Of a stretch of 64,000 nt of DNA, positions 56,630 through 63,389 are shown in pieces. Position numbers and translations under genes: made by a program. This stretch comes from Martelella mediterranea (GTDB lineage Bacteria; Pseudomonadota; Alphaproteobacteria; Rhizobiales; Rhizobiaceae): assembly GCF_004342225.1 (NCBI RefSeq), contig NZ_SMAR01000004.1, positions 1-64,000 of the forward strand, in the 5' to 3' direction. The notes under the pieces were generated by a model that was not told where the DNA came from, searched no databases, and saw only the letters and a program-made list of their open reading frames with translations. The first letter of the stretch is position 1. Each line of letters begins with the position of its first letter.

Positions 56630-57084
56630 AATAGTGTTCCCTGAACGAACGTAATTCTAAAATGATCGGCTGCGAGTCGCCAGAAAATCTCCGGCGTGGT
56701 TGCTCGACGACGGGTTGACCTTTGTCTGGATGCGGCTGCCGGAATGCGAATTAATCCACCAATGCTAGTTGGGCCATCTTCGATGCCGCTTCTTTCGCAA
56801 TGGGCATGAATATGGATGCCGGGGTGGTTTCCATGGTCTTCAAATCGGCTAACAACCGAGGCTCCGCTCTCCGTTGATAAAATCAGCCAAGCTTTCCAAT
56901 TGTCCTTTTGCTCATTGACACGGCAGAGAAGAATATATTCCTTTTCTCCGTCCGTGGCTACTGCACTCCGCCATTTCCATGCTGGGCCAATATTTAGTGA
57001 TTTTTTATATAACCCACCGGTGAACTTCGGTCCGATTGGGCCATCGCGCCAACCGGTGTCTGATTGTTCGGATTTTTTTTGCAT
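56626..57084 (-). CDS. Partner of the DUF1828 gene, hypothetical
   Basis: A 152-residue protein starting MQKKSEQSDTGWRDGP. WKWRSAVATDGEKEYILLCRVN and KAWLILSTESGASVVSRFEDH precede a striking GIHIHAHCERSG run with three histidines and a Cys, which could bind metal. The last 40 residues are basic (SRQRSTRRRATT). I do not recognise the family. It is translated with the DUF1828 gene through a four-base overlap, so the two are likely one module. The start at 57084 is chosen over 57105 only on protein likelihood. Confidence 0.65.
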   Translation of the reverse strand: MQKKSEQSDTGWRDGPIGPKFTGGLYKKSLNIGPAWKWRSAVATDGEKEYILLCRVNEQKDNWKAWLILSTESGASVVSRFEDHGNHPGIHIHAHCERSGIEDGPTSIGGLIRIPAAASRQRSTRRRATTPEIFWRLAADHFRITFVQGTLF

Positions 57085-57139
57085 GATAAGTTTTCGAACG
57101 CGCATACAAACTTACTCCGATCCTTTTTACCCTTCCACT

Positions 57140-57754
57140 TTATGCCGGAAAATCGAACATGGTGCGACGCACGCGGCCGATAATGGTCAATGGCCCCTTT
57201 GGGTAAATTGTCTTGTGCTCACGATTGGTCGTCTCCGGCTCCAAGCGTTCCGGGTCTTTTCGATAGCGCTTATAGGTGGCATCGCCGTCCTCTGTGCGAA
57301 CCACGTAAAAACCGCCATCGATTGCTTCGCGCTCGCGGCGGTTGACGAAAATGATTGATCCCGGTGGCGAAAACAAATCCATGGAATCGCCCTCAACTTT
57401 AAGGGCGATCCAATCTCCTGCCGGAAGCCCGCCAGCGGGAATGCTGATAAAGTCATCGGATGGCACATAGCCATTCGGCTCAGTCAGGTGTCCGGCGCTG
57501 ACAAAAGAAATAAGTGGAACGGCAGGTCCTGGCTGTTCACCCTGACCTGTCAGGAGCCATGCTTCGCTGACGCGAAAAGCCTTGGCATATTTTGACGCAG
57601 CTCGGCCAATGCCGCGAATACCTTGTTCGTGCTGCTTATAGGTCGCGTAAGACCAGCCAAAATAATCGACGGCCGCCTTCGCAGTTTTAAAACCGCGTTC
57701 TTTGCGTGCCTCTTCCAGGCGAATTGCGGGCGCTGGTCTGTCATCAAAGGTCAT
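57140..57754 (-). CDS. CI-like phage repressor (S24 family)
   Basis: A protein of about 204 residues. The N-terminal helix-turn-helix is at about 10-65 (FKTAKAAVDYFGWSYATYKQHEQG). The C-terminal S24/LexA-type domain has the Ser in VEGDSMDLFSPPG and the Lys in DGDATYKRYRKD, so it could cleave itself on DNA damage. I use the ATG at 57754; an ATG at 57769 is also in frame but lies inside the operator at 57757-57769. It is divergent from cro. No strong ribosome site precedes either start, so it may be leaderless. Confidence 0.9.
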   Translation of the reverse strand: MTFDDRPAPAIRLEEARKERGFKTAKAAVDYFGWSYATYKQHEQGIRGIGRAASKYAKAFRVSEAWLLTGQGEQPGPAVPLISFVSAGHLTEPNGYVPSDDFISIPAGGLPAGDWIALKVEGDSMDLFSPPGSIIFVNRREREAIDGGFYVVRTEDGDATYKRYRKDPERLEPETTNREHKTIYPKGPLTIIGRVRRTMFDFPA

Positions 57755-57756
57755 AG

Positions 57757-57817
57757 CTGCAAAATGCATAATTTTTGGCTGCGTTTCGACTTGACTGAAA
57801 TGGATGCGTTATGCATA
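57757..57817. promoter_or_regulatory. CI/Cro operators and cro promoter
   Basis: Two 13-base sites share the ATGC-N5-GCAT pattern: CTGCAAAATGCAT (57757-57769, one mismatch) next to the repressor start and ATGCGTTATGCAT (57804-57816) before cro. The cro promoter reads TTGACT (57791-57796) with TATTTT (57815-57820) 18 bases later, so the second operator overlaps the -10 element. The same sequence is at 55691-55703. Confidence 0.65.
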
Positions 57818-57826
57818 TTTTCGGGC

Positions 57827-58048
57827 ATGGAAAACCAAGTTGACATCAAAGCGTTGCGTGAGCGGATCGGCTGGACGCAAGCACAACTGGCCGAATGGCT
57901 AGGCGTTGCGCAGGGAAGCGTTTCGCGCATGGAGACCAAAGGTCGTGTGCGTGGGCCCACTATGCGGTTGTTGAAAACACTCGCTGCCGAACAGAGGCCC
58001 GATGACGTGCCGCGCCCCGTGGCCAATGCGCCGGAGGTTGCGGAATGA
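57827..58048 (+). CDS. Cro-like regulator
   Basis: A 73-residue protein that is one helix-turn-helix: LRERIGWTQAQLAEWLGVAQGSVSRMETKGRVRGPTMRLL. It faces away from the repressor and would start the early operon and block repressor synthesis. The ATG at 57827 is set by the domain length. It overlaps the next small gene (ATGA). Confidence 0.88.
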   Translation: MENQVDIKALRERIGWTQAQLAEWLGVAQGSVSRMETKGRVRGPTMRLLKTLAAEQRPDDVPRPVANAPEVAE

Positions 58049-58134
58049 AAGCGGCCTTTTCGGCGGTTGAGCAACATGCAGGCGGCTTTGTTTTCCCGGC
58101 TGACCATCACTCCAGTGAATTGGAGGCGGAATGA
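58045..58134 (+). CDS. Very small early gene (29 aa)
   Basis: A 29-residue frame MKAAFSAVEQHAGG...ELEAE. It overlaps cro by four bases (ATGA) at its start and the next frame by four bases (ATGA) at its end. The start comes seven bases after GGAGG inside the cro end. Chained overlaps on both sides make translation likely, but the product is unknown. Confidence 0.4.
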   Translation: MKAAFSAVEQHAGGFVFPADHHSSELEAE

Positions 58135-58292
58135 TCATCCGAATGCAAAGTTCATCCAGCACGAGCGAGCATATTTCCTTTTTCCTGCGGCATTCGTGCC
58201 ACGGCGCTGGCTACAATGCAGATATAGCGTCGCATTCAGCCGGTCGCAGTGAATGCCTTCTCCAAAATCATTCCTATAGTGAGGTGCTTTGA
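58131..58292 (+). CDS. Small early gene (53 aa)
   Basis: A 53-residue frame MIIRMQSSSSTSEHISFF... rich in Ser and His. It overlaps the frame before it (ATGA) and shares one base with the ATG of the next gene (TGATG). TTGGAGGCGGA lies just before the start. No recognisable domain. Confidence 0.4.
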   Translation: MIIRMQSSSSTSEHISFFLRHSCHGAGYNADIASHSAGRSECLLQNHSYSEVL

Positions 58293-58780
58293 TGCAGCGT
58301 TTGCTTGCTCAAAAGGCCGTTGATGGCCTGCGTGAGGCATCCCGTCGTGCCGTCGTCCAAGGTGGTGGGCCGGAACGTTTTCAATATGTCACGCGGCTCA
58401 ATCAGAGCCAGCTTTCGAAATGCTGGATCTGTGATCCCAGCCGGAAAAATCAGCTTGTTATGGCTGTCGATGTCGCGGTCGAGGCGGACATGGAGGCGGG
58501 CGCGCCGGTCATTCTTGGCGAAATGGCGCGGCTGGAAGGCTACCGGCTTGAGCGGGAAGACTTTGAAGAGGCGGGCAAGGGCGGCCTTGGTATTGCCGAT
58601 ATCGGTACGTTTCAGGCGGCTTTTCATGCCCTGTCGCAATCGATGATGGATGCGGCAGCCGATGGACATGTTGATGCGCGTGAGGCTGCCGACATCCTCG
58701 AACATTTCGCGAAGTTTCTTCGTGTCGCGCATGCCGTCGAGTGCAAGGCCCATGACTGCGATGATGGGGGCGAGGTGTGA
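58292..58780 (+). CDS. Prophage early protein, possibly CII-like
   Basis: A 162-residue helical protein. The end (FHALSQSMMDAAADGHVDAREAADILEHFAKFLRVA) has a helical pattern with alanine and a DGHVDAREAAD calcium-loop-like string. A pair of cysteines (SKCWICDPSRKN) could bind metal. It may belong to the phage regulatory CII-like group found after Cro in Rhizobiales prophages; that is from memory of layout, not a firm match. An in-frame TTG at 58289 precedes the ATG. Confidence 0.6.
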   Translation: MQRLLAQKAVDGLREASRRAVVQGGGPERFQYVTRLNQSQLSKCWICDPSRKNQLVMAVDVAVEADMEAGAPVILGEMARLEGYRLEREDFEEAGKGGLGIADIGTFQAAFHALSQSMMDAAADGHVDAREAADILEHFAKFLRVAHAVECKAHDCDDGGEV

Positions 58781-58950
58781 TGAAGCCGAACGACACCAAG
58801 CCTCAGACCGCTTCCAGCCGCTGCCGGATCATTTCCAGCTGCGGCTTTACCTTTTGCCTGACTTGTCACGGCAATGACTACGACGACCGCCCGTTTGTCT
58901 GCGGTTCAAATCCACAAAATTCAAAGGAGCGCGCGCATGAACACGCATGA
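58780..58950 (+). CDS. Small cysteine-rich protein (56 aa)
   Basis: A 56-residue frame starting [17 protein letters not shown]. Cysteines fall in [12 protein letters not shown] and a later VCG, a pattern that may hold zinc. It starts in the stop of the previous gene (TGATG) and ends 14 bases into the next gene. Too short for family assignment, but the coupling supports it. Confidence 0.45.
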   Translation: MKPNDTKPQTASSRCRIISSCGFTFCLTCHGNDYDDRPFVCGSNPQNSKERAHEHA

Positions 58951-59299
58951 CGATTCCTATGATCCGATGGCCGTTGCCGGGCAGGATCGCACTGAAGAAA
59001 ACCGCAAGGTCCGGAAAGATGTGAAAGCGGGTGGCCCGAATGTTGCGCGTGATCAACTTCGCGCCTTCATCGAGCGGGTTGAGCGGCTGGAAGAGGAAAA
59101 GTCGACAATCGCTGATGATATCAAGTCGGTTTACAGCGAGGCAAAGGCCAGCGGTTTTGACACCAAGGCCATGCGCAAGATCGTCCGGATTCGCGGTCAG
59201 GATGAGCAAAAGCTGGCTGAAGAAGAGGCGATCCTTGATAGCTACAAGGCCGCTCTTGGCATGTTGCCACTGTTTGAAAACGACGGTGGTGCGGCATGA
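58937..59299 (+). CDS. GapR-like / DUF2312 protein
   Basis: A 120-residue protein. The C-terminal 80 residues match the GapR (DUF2312) pattern: [39 protein letters not shown]-type, then [12 protein letters not shown] and [15 protein letters not shown]. GapR coats overtwisted DNA ahead of forks and polymerase and is chromosomal in alphaproteobacteria. This one has about 37 extra N-terminal residues and is in the phage early operon. GGAG (AAAGGAGCG) lies upstream of the ATG at 58937. Confidence 0.88.
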   Translation: MNTHDDSYDPMAVAGQDRTEENRKVRKDVKAGGPNVARDQLRAFIERVERLEEEKSTIADDIKSVYSEAKASGFDTKAMRKIVRIRGQDEQKLAEEEAILDSYKAALGMLPLFENDGGAA

Positions 59300-59658
59300 G
59301 CGACAACCATATGAAAGAAATCGCGCGTCTTCGCGATGCCTGTGACGAAAAAGAAGAGCGAATCCGGCAGCTGGAAGCGGAGATCACACGGCTTGATGAC
59401 ATGGCGGAAGCCATGCGCTTCGGCCTGACACCAACAGAGCTGAAACTCTGGGCGATGCTGAAGCGGCGTGGTCGCGTCGACCGGCAGGCGATTTACACGG
59501 TGATTTATGGTGACAGAGCAGATGGCGGCCCGAAGCCGAAAACCATCGACGTGCTGATGTGCAAGCTTCGCCATAAGGTTCAGCCGCTCGGCTATCAGGT
59601 TGAGAGTTCCTATGGCCATGGCTGGCGGCTGGTGTCGCCGAAAGGTGGTGCGGCATGA
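59296..59658 (+). CDS. Winged-helix DNA-binding protein (OmpR C-terminal type)
   Basis: A 120-residue protein. A coiled coil (residues 5-35, [19 protein letters not shown]) joins a winged-helix domain: [44 protein letters not shown] and [10 protein letters not shown]. This is the effector fold of OmpR-type regulators without a receiver. It overlaps the genes on both sides by ATGA. It may regulate phage transcription; the target is unknown. Confidence 0.8.
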   Translation: MSDNHMKEIARLRDACDEKEERIRQLEAEITRLDDMAEAMRFGLTPTELKLWAMLKRRGRVDRQAIYTVIYGDRADGGPKPKTIDVLMCKLRHKVQPLGYQVESSYGHGWRLVSPKGGAA

Positions 59659-59936
59659 GGGCGGCGCGCATCACTAAAGTTATCTGCCCGGAATGTGGTG
59701 GTCAGGGCTACCTTTCAGAGCGAAAATTGCGGTGCGCGATGTGTTGCGGGAATGGCCGTGTGAGCGTCTGCGATGCACGTCAGCATGCAATTTCATGTCG
59801 GAAAGCTGCGGATCGGCTCGGGCCGGGAACGCTTTATCGCGCCCGCCGTCAGAGGCTCTATCAGGTTGCCGAATGGGTCTTTGAAACCATCGGCGAATTG
59901 CCGCCATGGCGGCGCCACCGGGAGGCAGAGGGATGA
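59655..59936 (+). CDS. Small zinc-ribbon protein (DnaJ-like CxxCxG repeats)
   Basis: A 93-residue protein. CPECGGQGYLS and CAMCCGNGRVSVC form two CxxCxGxG-type units, as in the DnaJ zinc-binding domain. The rest is helical. Such small proteins occur in phage early regions; role unknown. It begins in the stop of the winged-helix gene (ATGA). Confidence 0.7.
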   Translation: MRAARITKVICPECGGQGYLSERKLRCAMCCGNGRVSVCDARQHAISCRKAADRLGPGTLYRARRQRLYQVAEWVFETIGELPPWRRHREAEG

Positions 59937-59961
59937 TCATCATTTTGATGGAGGCTTTGCC

Positions 59962-60795
59962 ATGAGCGAAATGCCTTATGTGCGGTTCTATATGTCTGAC
60001 TGGCTTTCGGCCACGCGTGGCATGAAGGCGGCGGAAATGGGCGTGTACTTCACGCTGCTGGCGCTGATGTATGAGCGCGGTGAGCCGCTGACCGAAAACC
60101 ATGAGCGGCTGGCGCGGCAATGCGGGTGCACCAAAAAGGTGTTTTCGCAATACCTCGATGTGTTTGTCGATGACGGCAAAATCATCCGGGTTGAGGGCGG
60201 CCTCTGGAACCGGCGCGTGGAAAAAGAATTTCAATTTCGCGAAAAAAGTTCAGAGCAAGCAAAAGAGGCTGCAAAAAATCGCTGGGAAAAATCCAATAAA
60301 AACAATGACGATGTTATGCGACCGCATAGCGACCGCAATGCGGATGCAATGCTAAAGCCAGAAGCCAGAGTTAAGAAAGAAAGTGTTCCTAAAGGAACAC
60401 AAAAGAAATCGGCTAAATCTGCCCTCTGCGAAGTGCTTTCACCCGACATCGCCGATGCCGTGATCGAGCACCGCAAAGCGCTGCGCAAGCGGCTTTCGGT
60501 GCATGCGGCTGAGCTGCTTGCCCGACAATTTGCCCAGATGCCGGATCCAGACAAGGCGGCTGAAACGATGATCGGTCGGGGCTGGCAGGGTTTTGAGCCG
60601 GGCTGGGTGGCCGAACGCCCGAAGCAGGCGGCCAGAGCCTCGCCGGGCAAGCCTTCTCGCAGCGAGGAAATCAGAGATCACAATCAGCGCGTTCGAACGG
60701 GTTTGCGCAAACGGATGGGGCAAAGCGATGACAACGAAAATGGCAACATTATCGACATCAGCCGGGGAGATTGGTCAGTTGCGCGAAGCGGTTAA
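59962..60795 (+). CDS. DUF1376 protein, probable phage replication initiator
   Basis: A 277-residue protein. The N-terminal 100 residues match DUF1376: PYVRFYMSDWLSATRGMKAAEMGVYFTLLALMY and CGCTKKVFSQYLDVFVDDGKI. A basic linker (about 120-160) and a C-terminal helical region with ELLARQFAQMPDPDKAAETM follow. DUF1376 resembles the N-terminus of phage replication proteins such as O and DnaT-like proteins, so I infer initiation of phage DNA replication. GGAGG precedes the ATG at 59962. Confidence 0.8.
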   Translation: MSEMPYVRFYMSDWLSATRGMKAAEMGVYFTLLALMYERGEPLTENHERLARQCGCTKKVFSQYLDVFVDDGKIIRVEGGLWNRRVEKEFQFREKSSEQAKEAAKNRWEKSNKNNDDVMRPHSDRNADAMLKPEARVKKESVPKGTQKKSAKSALCEVLSPDIADAVIEHRKALRKRLSVHAAELLARQFAQMPDPDKAAETMIGRGWQGFEPGWVAERPKQAARASPGKPSRSEEIRDHNQRVRTGLRKRMGQSDDNENGNIIDISRGDWSVARSG

Positions 60796-61231
60796 ACCGG
60801 CCAACGATCATCAGGCCGATATCATGCTGGACAAGCTGATGGACCGGGGTTTCGTGGTGCCGGATAGCGTGAACCCGGATGAAGCGGGCGAGTATTATGC
60901 GGAAGTGCTGCGGGGCAAACCCATCGGTGCGATGCGTCGGGTGTTCGACAATCTTCGGTTTGGTCGCTATCCGCGCTATCAGTCCTTTCTGCCGAAACCG
61001 GCTGAGCTTTCAGCGCTGATCGATGATGCCGCAAAGCATGACCGGGAAATGCTGCGGCTGGAGCGGGAAAAGGAGGAACGGGAGCAGGAACGTCTGGAGG
61101 CGCAGAAGCGACGGAAACTTACCCCGGAAGAGCAAGAGCGGCGGAGCGAAAAGGTTCGGAAAGCCGTAGCAGAGCTGGCGAAATCAGTGGCTGAGCAGTC
61201 ACGCGGTGGAGGCGATGATGACGAAAGCTGA
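60728..61231 (+). CDS. Hypothetical early protein, possible helicase-loading partner
   Basis: A 167-residue protein, mainly helical, with EYYAEVLRGKPIGAMRRVFDNLRFG and a long charged coiled coil at 105-150 (LRLEREKEEREQERLEAQKR). It overlaps the DUF1376 gene by 68 bases in another frame. That position after an O-like gene would fit a P-like partner, but there is no sequence evidence for that. The start at 60728 is chosen because the earlier in-frame ATGs lie deep in the DUF1376 gene. Confidence 0.6.
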   Translation: MTTKMATLSTSAGEIGQLREAVKPANDHQADIMLDKLMDRGFVVPDSVNPDEAGEYYAEVLRGKPIGAMRRVFDNLRFGRYPRYQSFLPKPAELSALIDDAAKHDREMLRLEREKEEREQERLEAQKRRKLTPEEQERRSEKVRKAVAELAKSVAEQSRGGGDDDES

Positions 61232-61949
61232 AGACCGCAAAGCCGTTCGCAGAGCTTTCCTGAAATTCTATCGCCAGTGGCCCACCTATGGCGAGGACAG
61301 TGACGAACGCGCCTTTGCCGAATGGCAGGCTTTGACGGCTGAAGAGCGTGATGCTGCAACTTCGATGCTTTCAGGCTTCCTGACGTTTGAGGCGATGCAT
61401 GGTCGGCAGGTAAAATTTGCCGCCAGCACCTACCTGAAGGATCGCCGCTGGCAGGGTGTGCCGGAAGGGCTTTCCAGTGCATATGGTCCCGTGAATGCTG
61501 CGACTTATGGCAAGGCATGGATGGCTGAACGGTTTGCGCGGCTTGGTGCACCGTGTGCCCGGTTGCCGTCGCTGACACGGTTTCAGGAATGGGAAATCCG
61601 GCAGGGGCATGTGGACCGGAATGCGTTGTGGCTTGAGCGCAAGCGCAAGATGGGCTGGCCGCACGTCAACGCGATGCATGAACAGGCCGTGGTTCAGCCT
61701 GCCAAAGGCGCACGGGTTTCGCCGGAGATCGCGCTTTTAGGTTCTGCTTTTGAGGCGGTGCGTGTCGGCAGCGATGAATGGGAAGCATGGAAGCACGAAC
61801 ACGCTGAACGCGGCTGGCCGTGGCTGCCTGACACCGGTCGGCATGAATGGGTCTATTTCCCGCGCCTTGATGGGGGCAAGCCTTCCGATGCCTTGTCGGC
61901 ATTCTTCGAAAAGCTTGAGCACATGCAGGGCAGGGAGGCAGCTGAATGA
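61218..61949 (+). CDS. Hypothetical phage early protein
   Basis: A 243-residue soluble protein rich in Trp and Arg. FLKFYRQWPTYGEDSDERAF opens it, AASTYLKDRRWQGVPEG follows, and WVYFPRLDGGKPSDALSAFF lies near the end. I recall similar proteins in Rhizobiales prophages beside DUF1376 genes, but know no function. GGAGG at 61208-61212 favours the ATG at 61218 over 61215. It overlaps the NusG-like gene by four bases. Confidence 0.65.
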   Translation: MTKAEDRKAVRRAFLKFYRQWPTYGEDSDERAFAEWQALTAEERDAATSMLSGFLTFEAMHGRQVKFAASTYLKDRRWQGVPEGLSSAYGPVNAATYGKAWMAERFARLGAPCARLPSLTRFQEWEIRQGHVDRNALWLERKRKMGWPHVNAMHEQAVVQPAKGARVSPEIALLGSAFEAVRVGSDEWEAWKHEHAERGWPWLPDTGRHEWVYFPRLDGGKPSDALSAFFEKLEHMQGREAAE

Positions 61950-62581
61950 CAGAGCAGCGGCATATCGGAGATCAGTTCAATGGCCGCTTGCCGGTGGATT
62001 TTGAACAGCGCATGCGACAGATCAGATTTACGCACCGGCCTGCACTTGCCAAGCGGGCCGAAAGTGATTCGGAATGGATGGTCGCCTGTGTGCGCAGTGG
62101 CCGGGAAATGGATGTGGAAAAGGCGCTTTCCGATGCTGGTGTTGAGGCGATTGTTCCGATCCGGAAGGGCAAGGAACGGCGACGCCGGAACAAGGTGATC
62201 CCGCCTCAAAACGAGGTTTTGATGAGCGGATATGTGCTGTTTCGATGCTGCTATTCCGTCGAGGCAATGAGCGGGCTTTTGAGCTTTGAGCATGTCGTTG
62301 ATGTGCTTGGCGGGTGGGAAAAGCCGTTCACTGTCAACCATGAAAAAGTCAGGAATATCATGCAGAAAGCGCATGATGGGCGGTTTGATTATGAGCGGGT
62401 GTCTCAGGTGAAGGTCGCTGCCGGTGACAAGGTTCGGATTGTGGAAGGCTTGTTCGCCGGGCTGATTGCAGAGGTGATGACACCGAATGGCAAGGGCAAA
62501 GGTGACGTTGTGGTCGAGGTCGATATGTTCGGTCAGAAGACACCGACAATTTTACCTCTTGCAATTCTCGAAAAACTGTGA
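61946..62581 (+). CDS. Phage NusG-like transcription antitermination factor
   Basis: A 211-residue protein with the NusG layout: an N-terminal extension of 40 residues, an NGN-like domain (EWMVACVRSGREMDVEKALSDAGVEAIVP, then PPQNEVLMSGYVLF) and a C-terminal KOW domain (VAAGDKVRIVEGLFAGLIAEVM, VEVDMFGQKTPTILPLAILEKL). NusG proteins bind RNA polymerase and adjust pausing and termination. It is the last gene of the early operon and stands before a gap with a terminator and the HNH/terminase genes, so it may drive late transcription. That role is inferred from position. Confidence 0.85.
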   Translation: MTEQRHIGDQFNGRLPVDFEQRMRQIRFTHRPALAKRAESDSEWMVACVRSGREMDVEKALSDAGVEAIVPIRKGKERRRRNKVIPPQNEVLMSGYVLFRCCYSVEAMSGLLSFEHVVDVLGGWEKPFTVNHEKVRNIMQKAHDGRFDYERVSQVKVAAGDKVRIVEGLFAGLIAEVMTPNGKGKGDVVVEVDMFGQKTPTILPLAILEKL

Positions 62582-62818
62582 ATTTATTTGTGCCAACGGA
62601 TGACCGGTTCTTAGTGCGGCACGGCTAGCGCGCCCGGTTACCAGCCCTGACGATAGCCAATAGGCAACGCGATTCAGGGTCAGTGCGTAAGCTATGTCTT
62701 CTCTCCATTTATTAGCGTATAATCGAAAGCGTAAACGCAAGACGGGTGCGCCGTATTGTTGTTTGCTATCGTATGAGGCGGGTCGTGAAAGCGATCCGCC
62801 TTTTTGCGTTTAGGGTAG
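62582..62818 (+). promoter_or_regulatory. Early-late intergenic control region
   Basis: No gene fits here. TATAAT (62718-62723) is a perfect -10, but the matching -35 position (62695-62700, TGTCTT) is poor, so a late promoter aided by a regulator is possible. A terminator stem follows at 62776-62801. Confidence 0.45.
62776..62805 (+). terminator. Intrinsic terminator between early and late genes
   Basis: AGGCGGGTCG (62776-62785) pairs with CGATCCGCCT (62792-62801), one G-U pair, six-base loop, then a T run to 62805. It lies between the early operon and the HNH gene; late genes would need read-through or the promoter before it. Confidence 0.85.
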
Positions 62819-63229
62819 ATGGTCAAATCCCCGAAATCATTCAGGCCTGCCGGAGCGCCAACGCGAAAGCAGCAACGCCAACGGGCCGATGACCGGCGCG
62901 GCAGCGCTGCCAGTCGCGGTTATAACCGGCGATGGTCAAAGGCGCGCGATACGTTTCTGGCGCATCGGCCCTTGTGTCTTGGCTGTCAGGCCGTGGGCAG
63001 GGTGACAGCAGCGCGTGTTGTCGATCACGTTGACCCGCACCACGGCGATCCGGAGAAGTTCTGGAACACGGCGATGTGGCAACCATGCTGCAAGTGGCAC
63101 CATGACCATGTGAAGCAACGGCTCGAAGTCATGTACGAGCGCGGCCAGATCGGCATTGAAAGCCTCTGGCTGAACAGCGAACGCGCCAAGGCGATTACCT
63201 CGGGCCTGATGGCAGAACCTGCCGAATAG
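62819..63229 (+). CDS. HNH endonuclease (packaging-associated type)
   Basis: A 136-residue protein. RGYNRRWSKARDTFLAHRPLCLGC, then VVDHVDPHHGDPEKFW and CCKWHHDHVKQR, give the HNH core with CxxC-type zinc ligands. HNH proteins next to small terminase genes assist genome cutting at cos sites in HK97-like phages. The start ATG is at 62819, 18 bases past the terminator stem. It is the first late gene seen here. Confidence 0.9.
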   Translation: MVKSPKSFRPAGAPTRKQQRQRADDRRGSAASRGYNRRWSKARDTFLAHRPLCLGCQAVGRVTAARVVDHVDPHHGDPEKFWNTAMWQPCCKWHHDHVKQRLEVMYERGQIGIESLWLNSERAKAITSGLMAEPAE

Positions 63230-63389
63230 GCAGGGGGGTGGGTCTGGTTCTTGAGGGCTGACGGCGTGGACCGGCGGCCTAATCAGGAAAATTCCGGCGC
63301 GATATTTTTGGCGATAACTTTTTTTTCTGTACCGGGGAGACGGGACGTTTCCAACGCTTGCCGGTGCATGTCTGAAGGATGGCGAACCC
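63230..63389. other. Spacer between HNH and terminase, possible cos region
   Basis: 160 bases with no gene. It has a G-rich start (GGCAGGGGGGTGGGT), the word CCGGCGG and an eight-T run. In HK97-like phages the cos site often lies between HNH and terS. I cannot locate a cut site from sequence alone. Confidence 0.35.
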
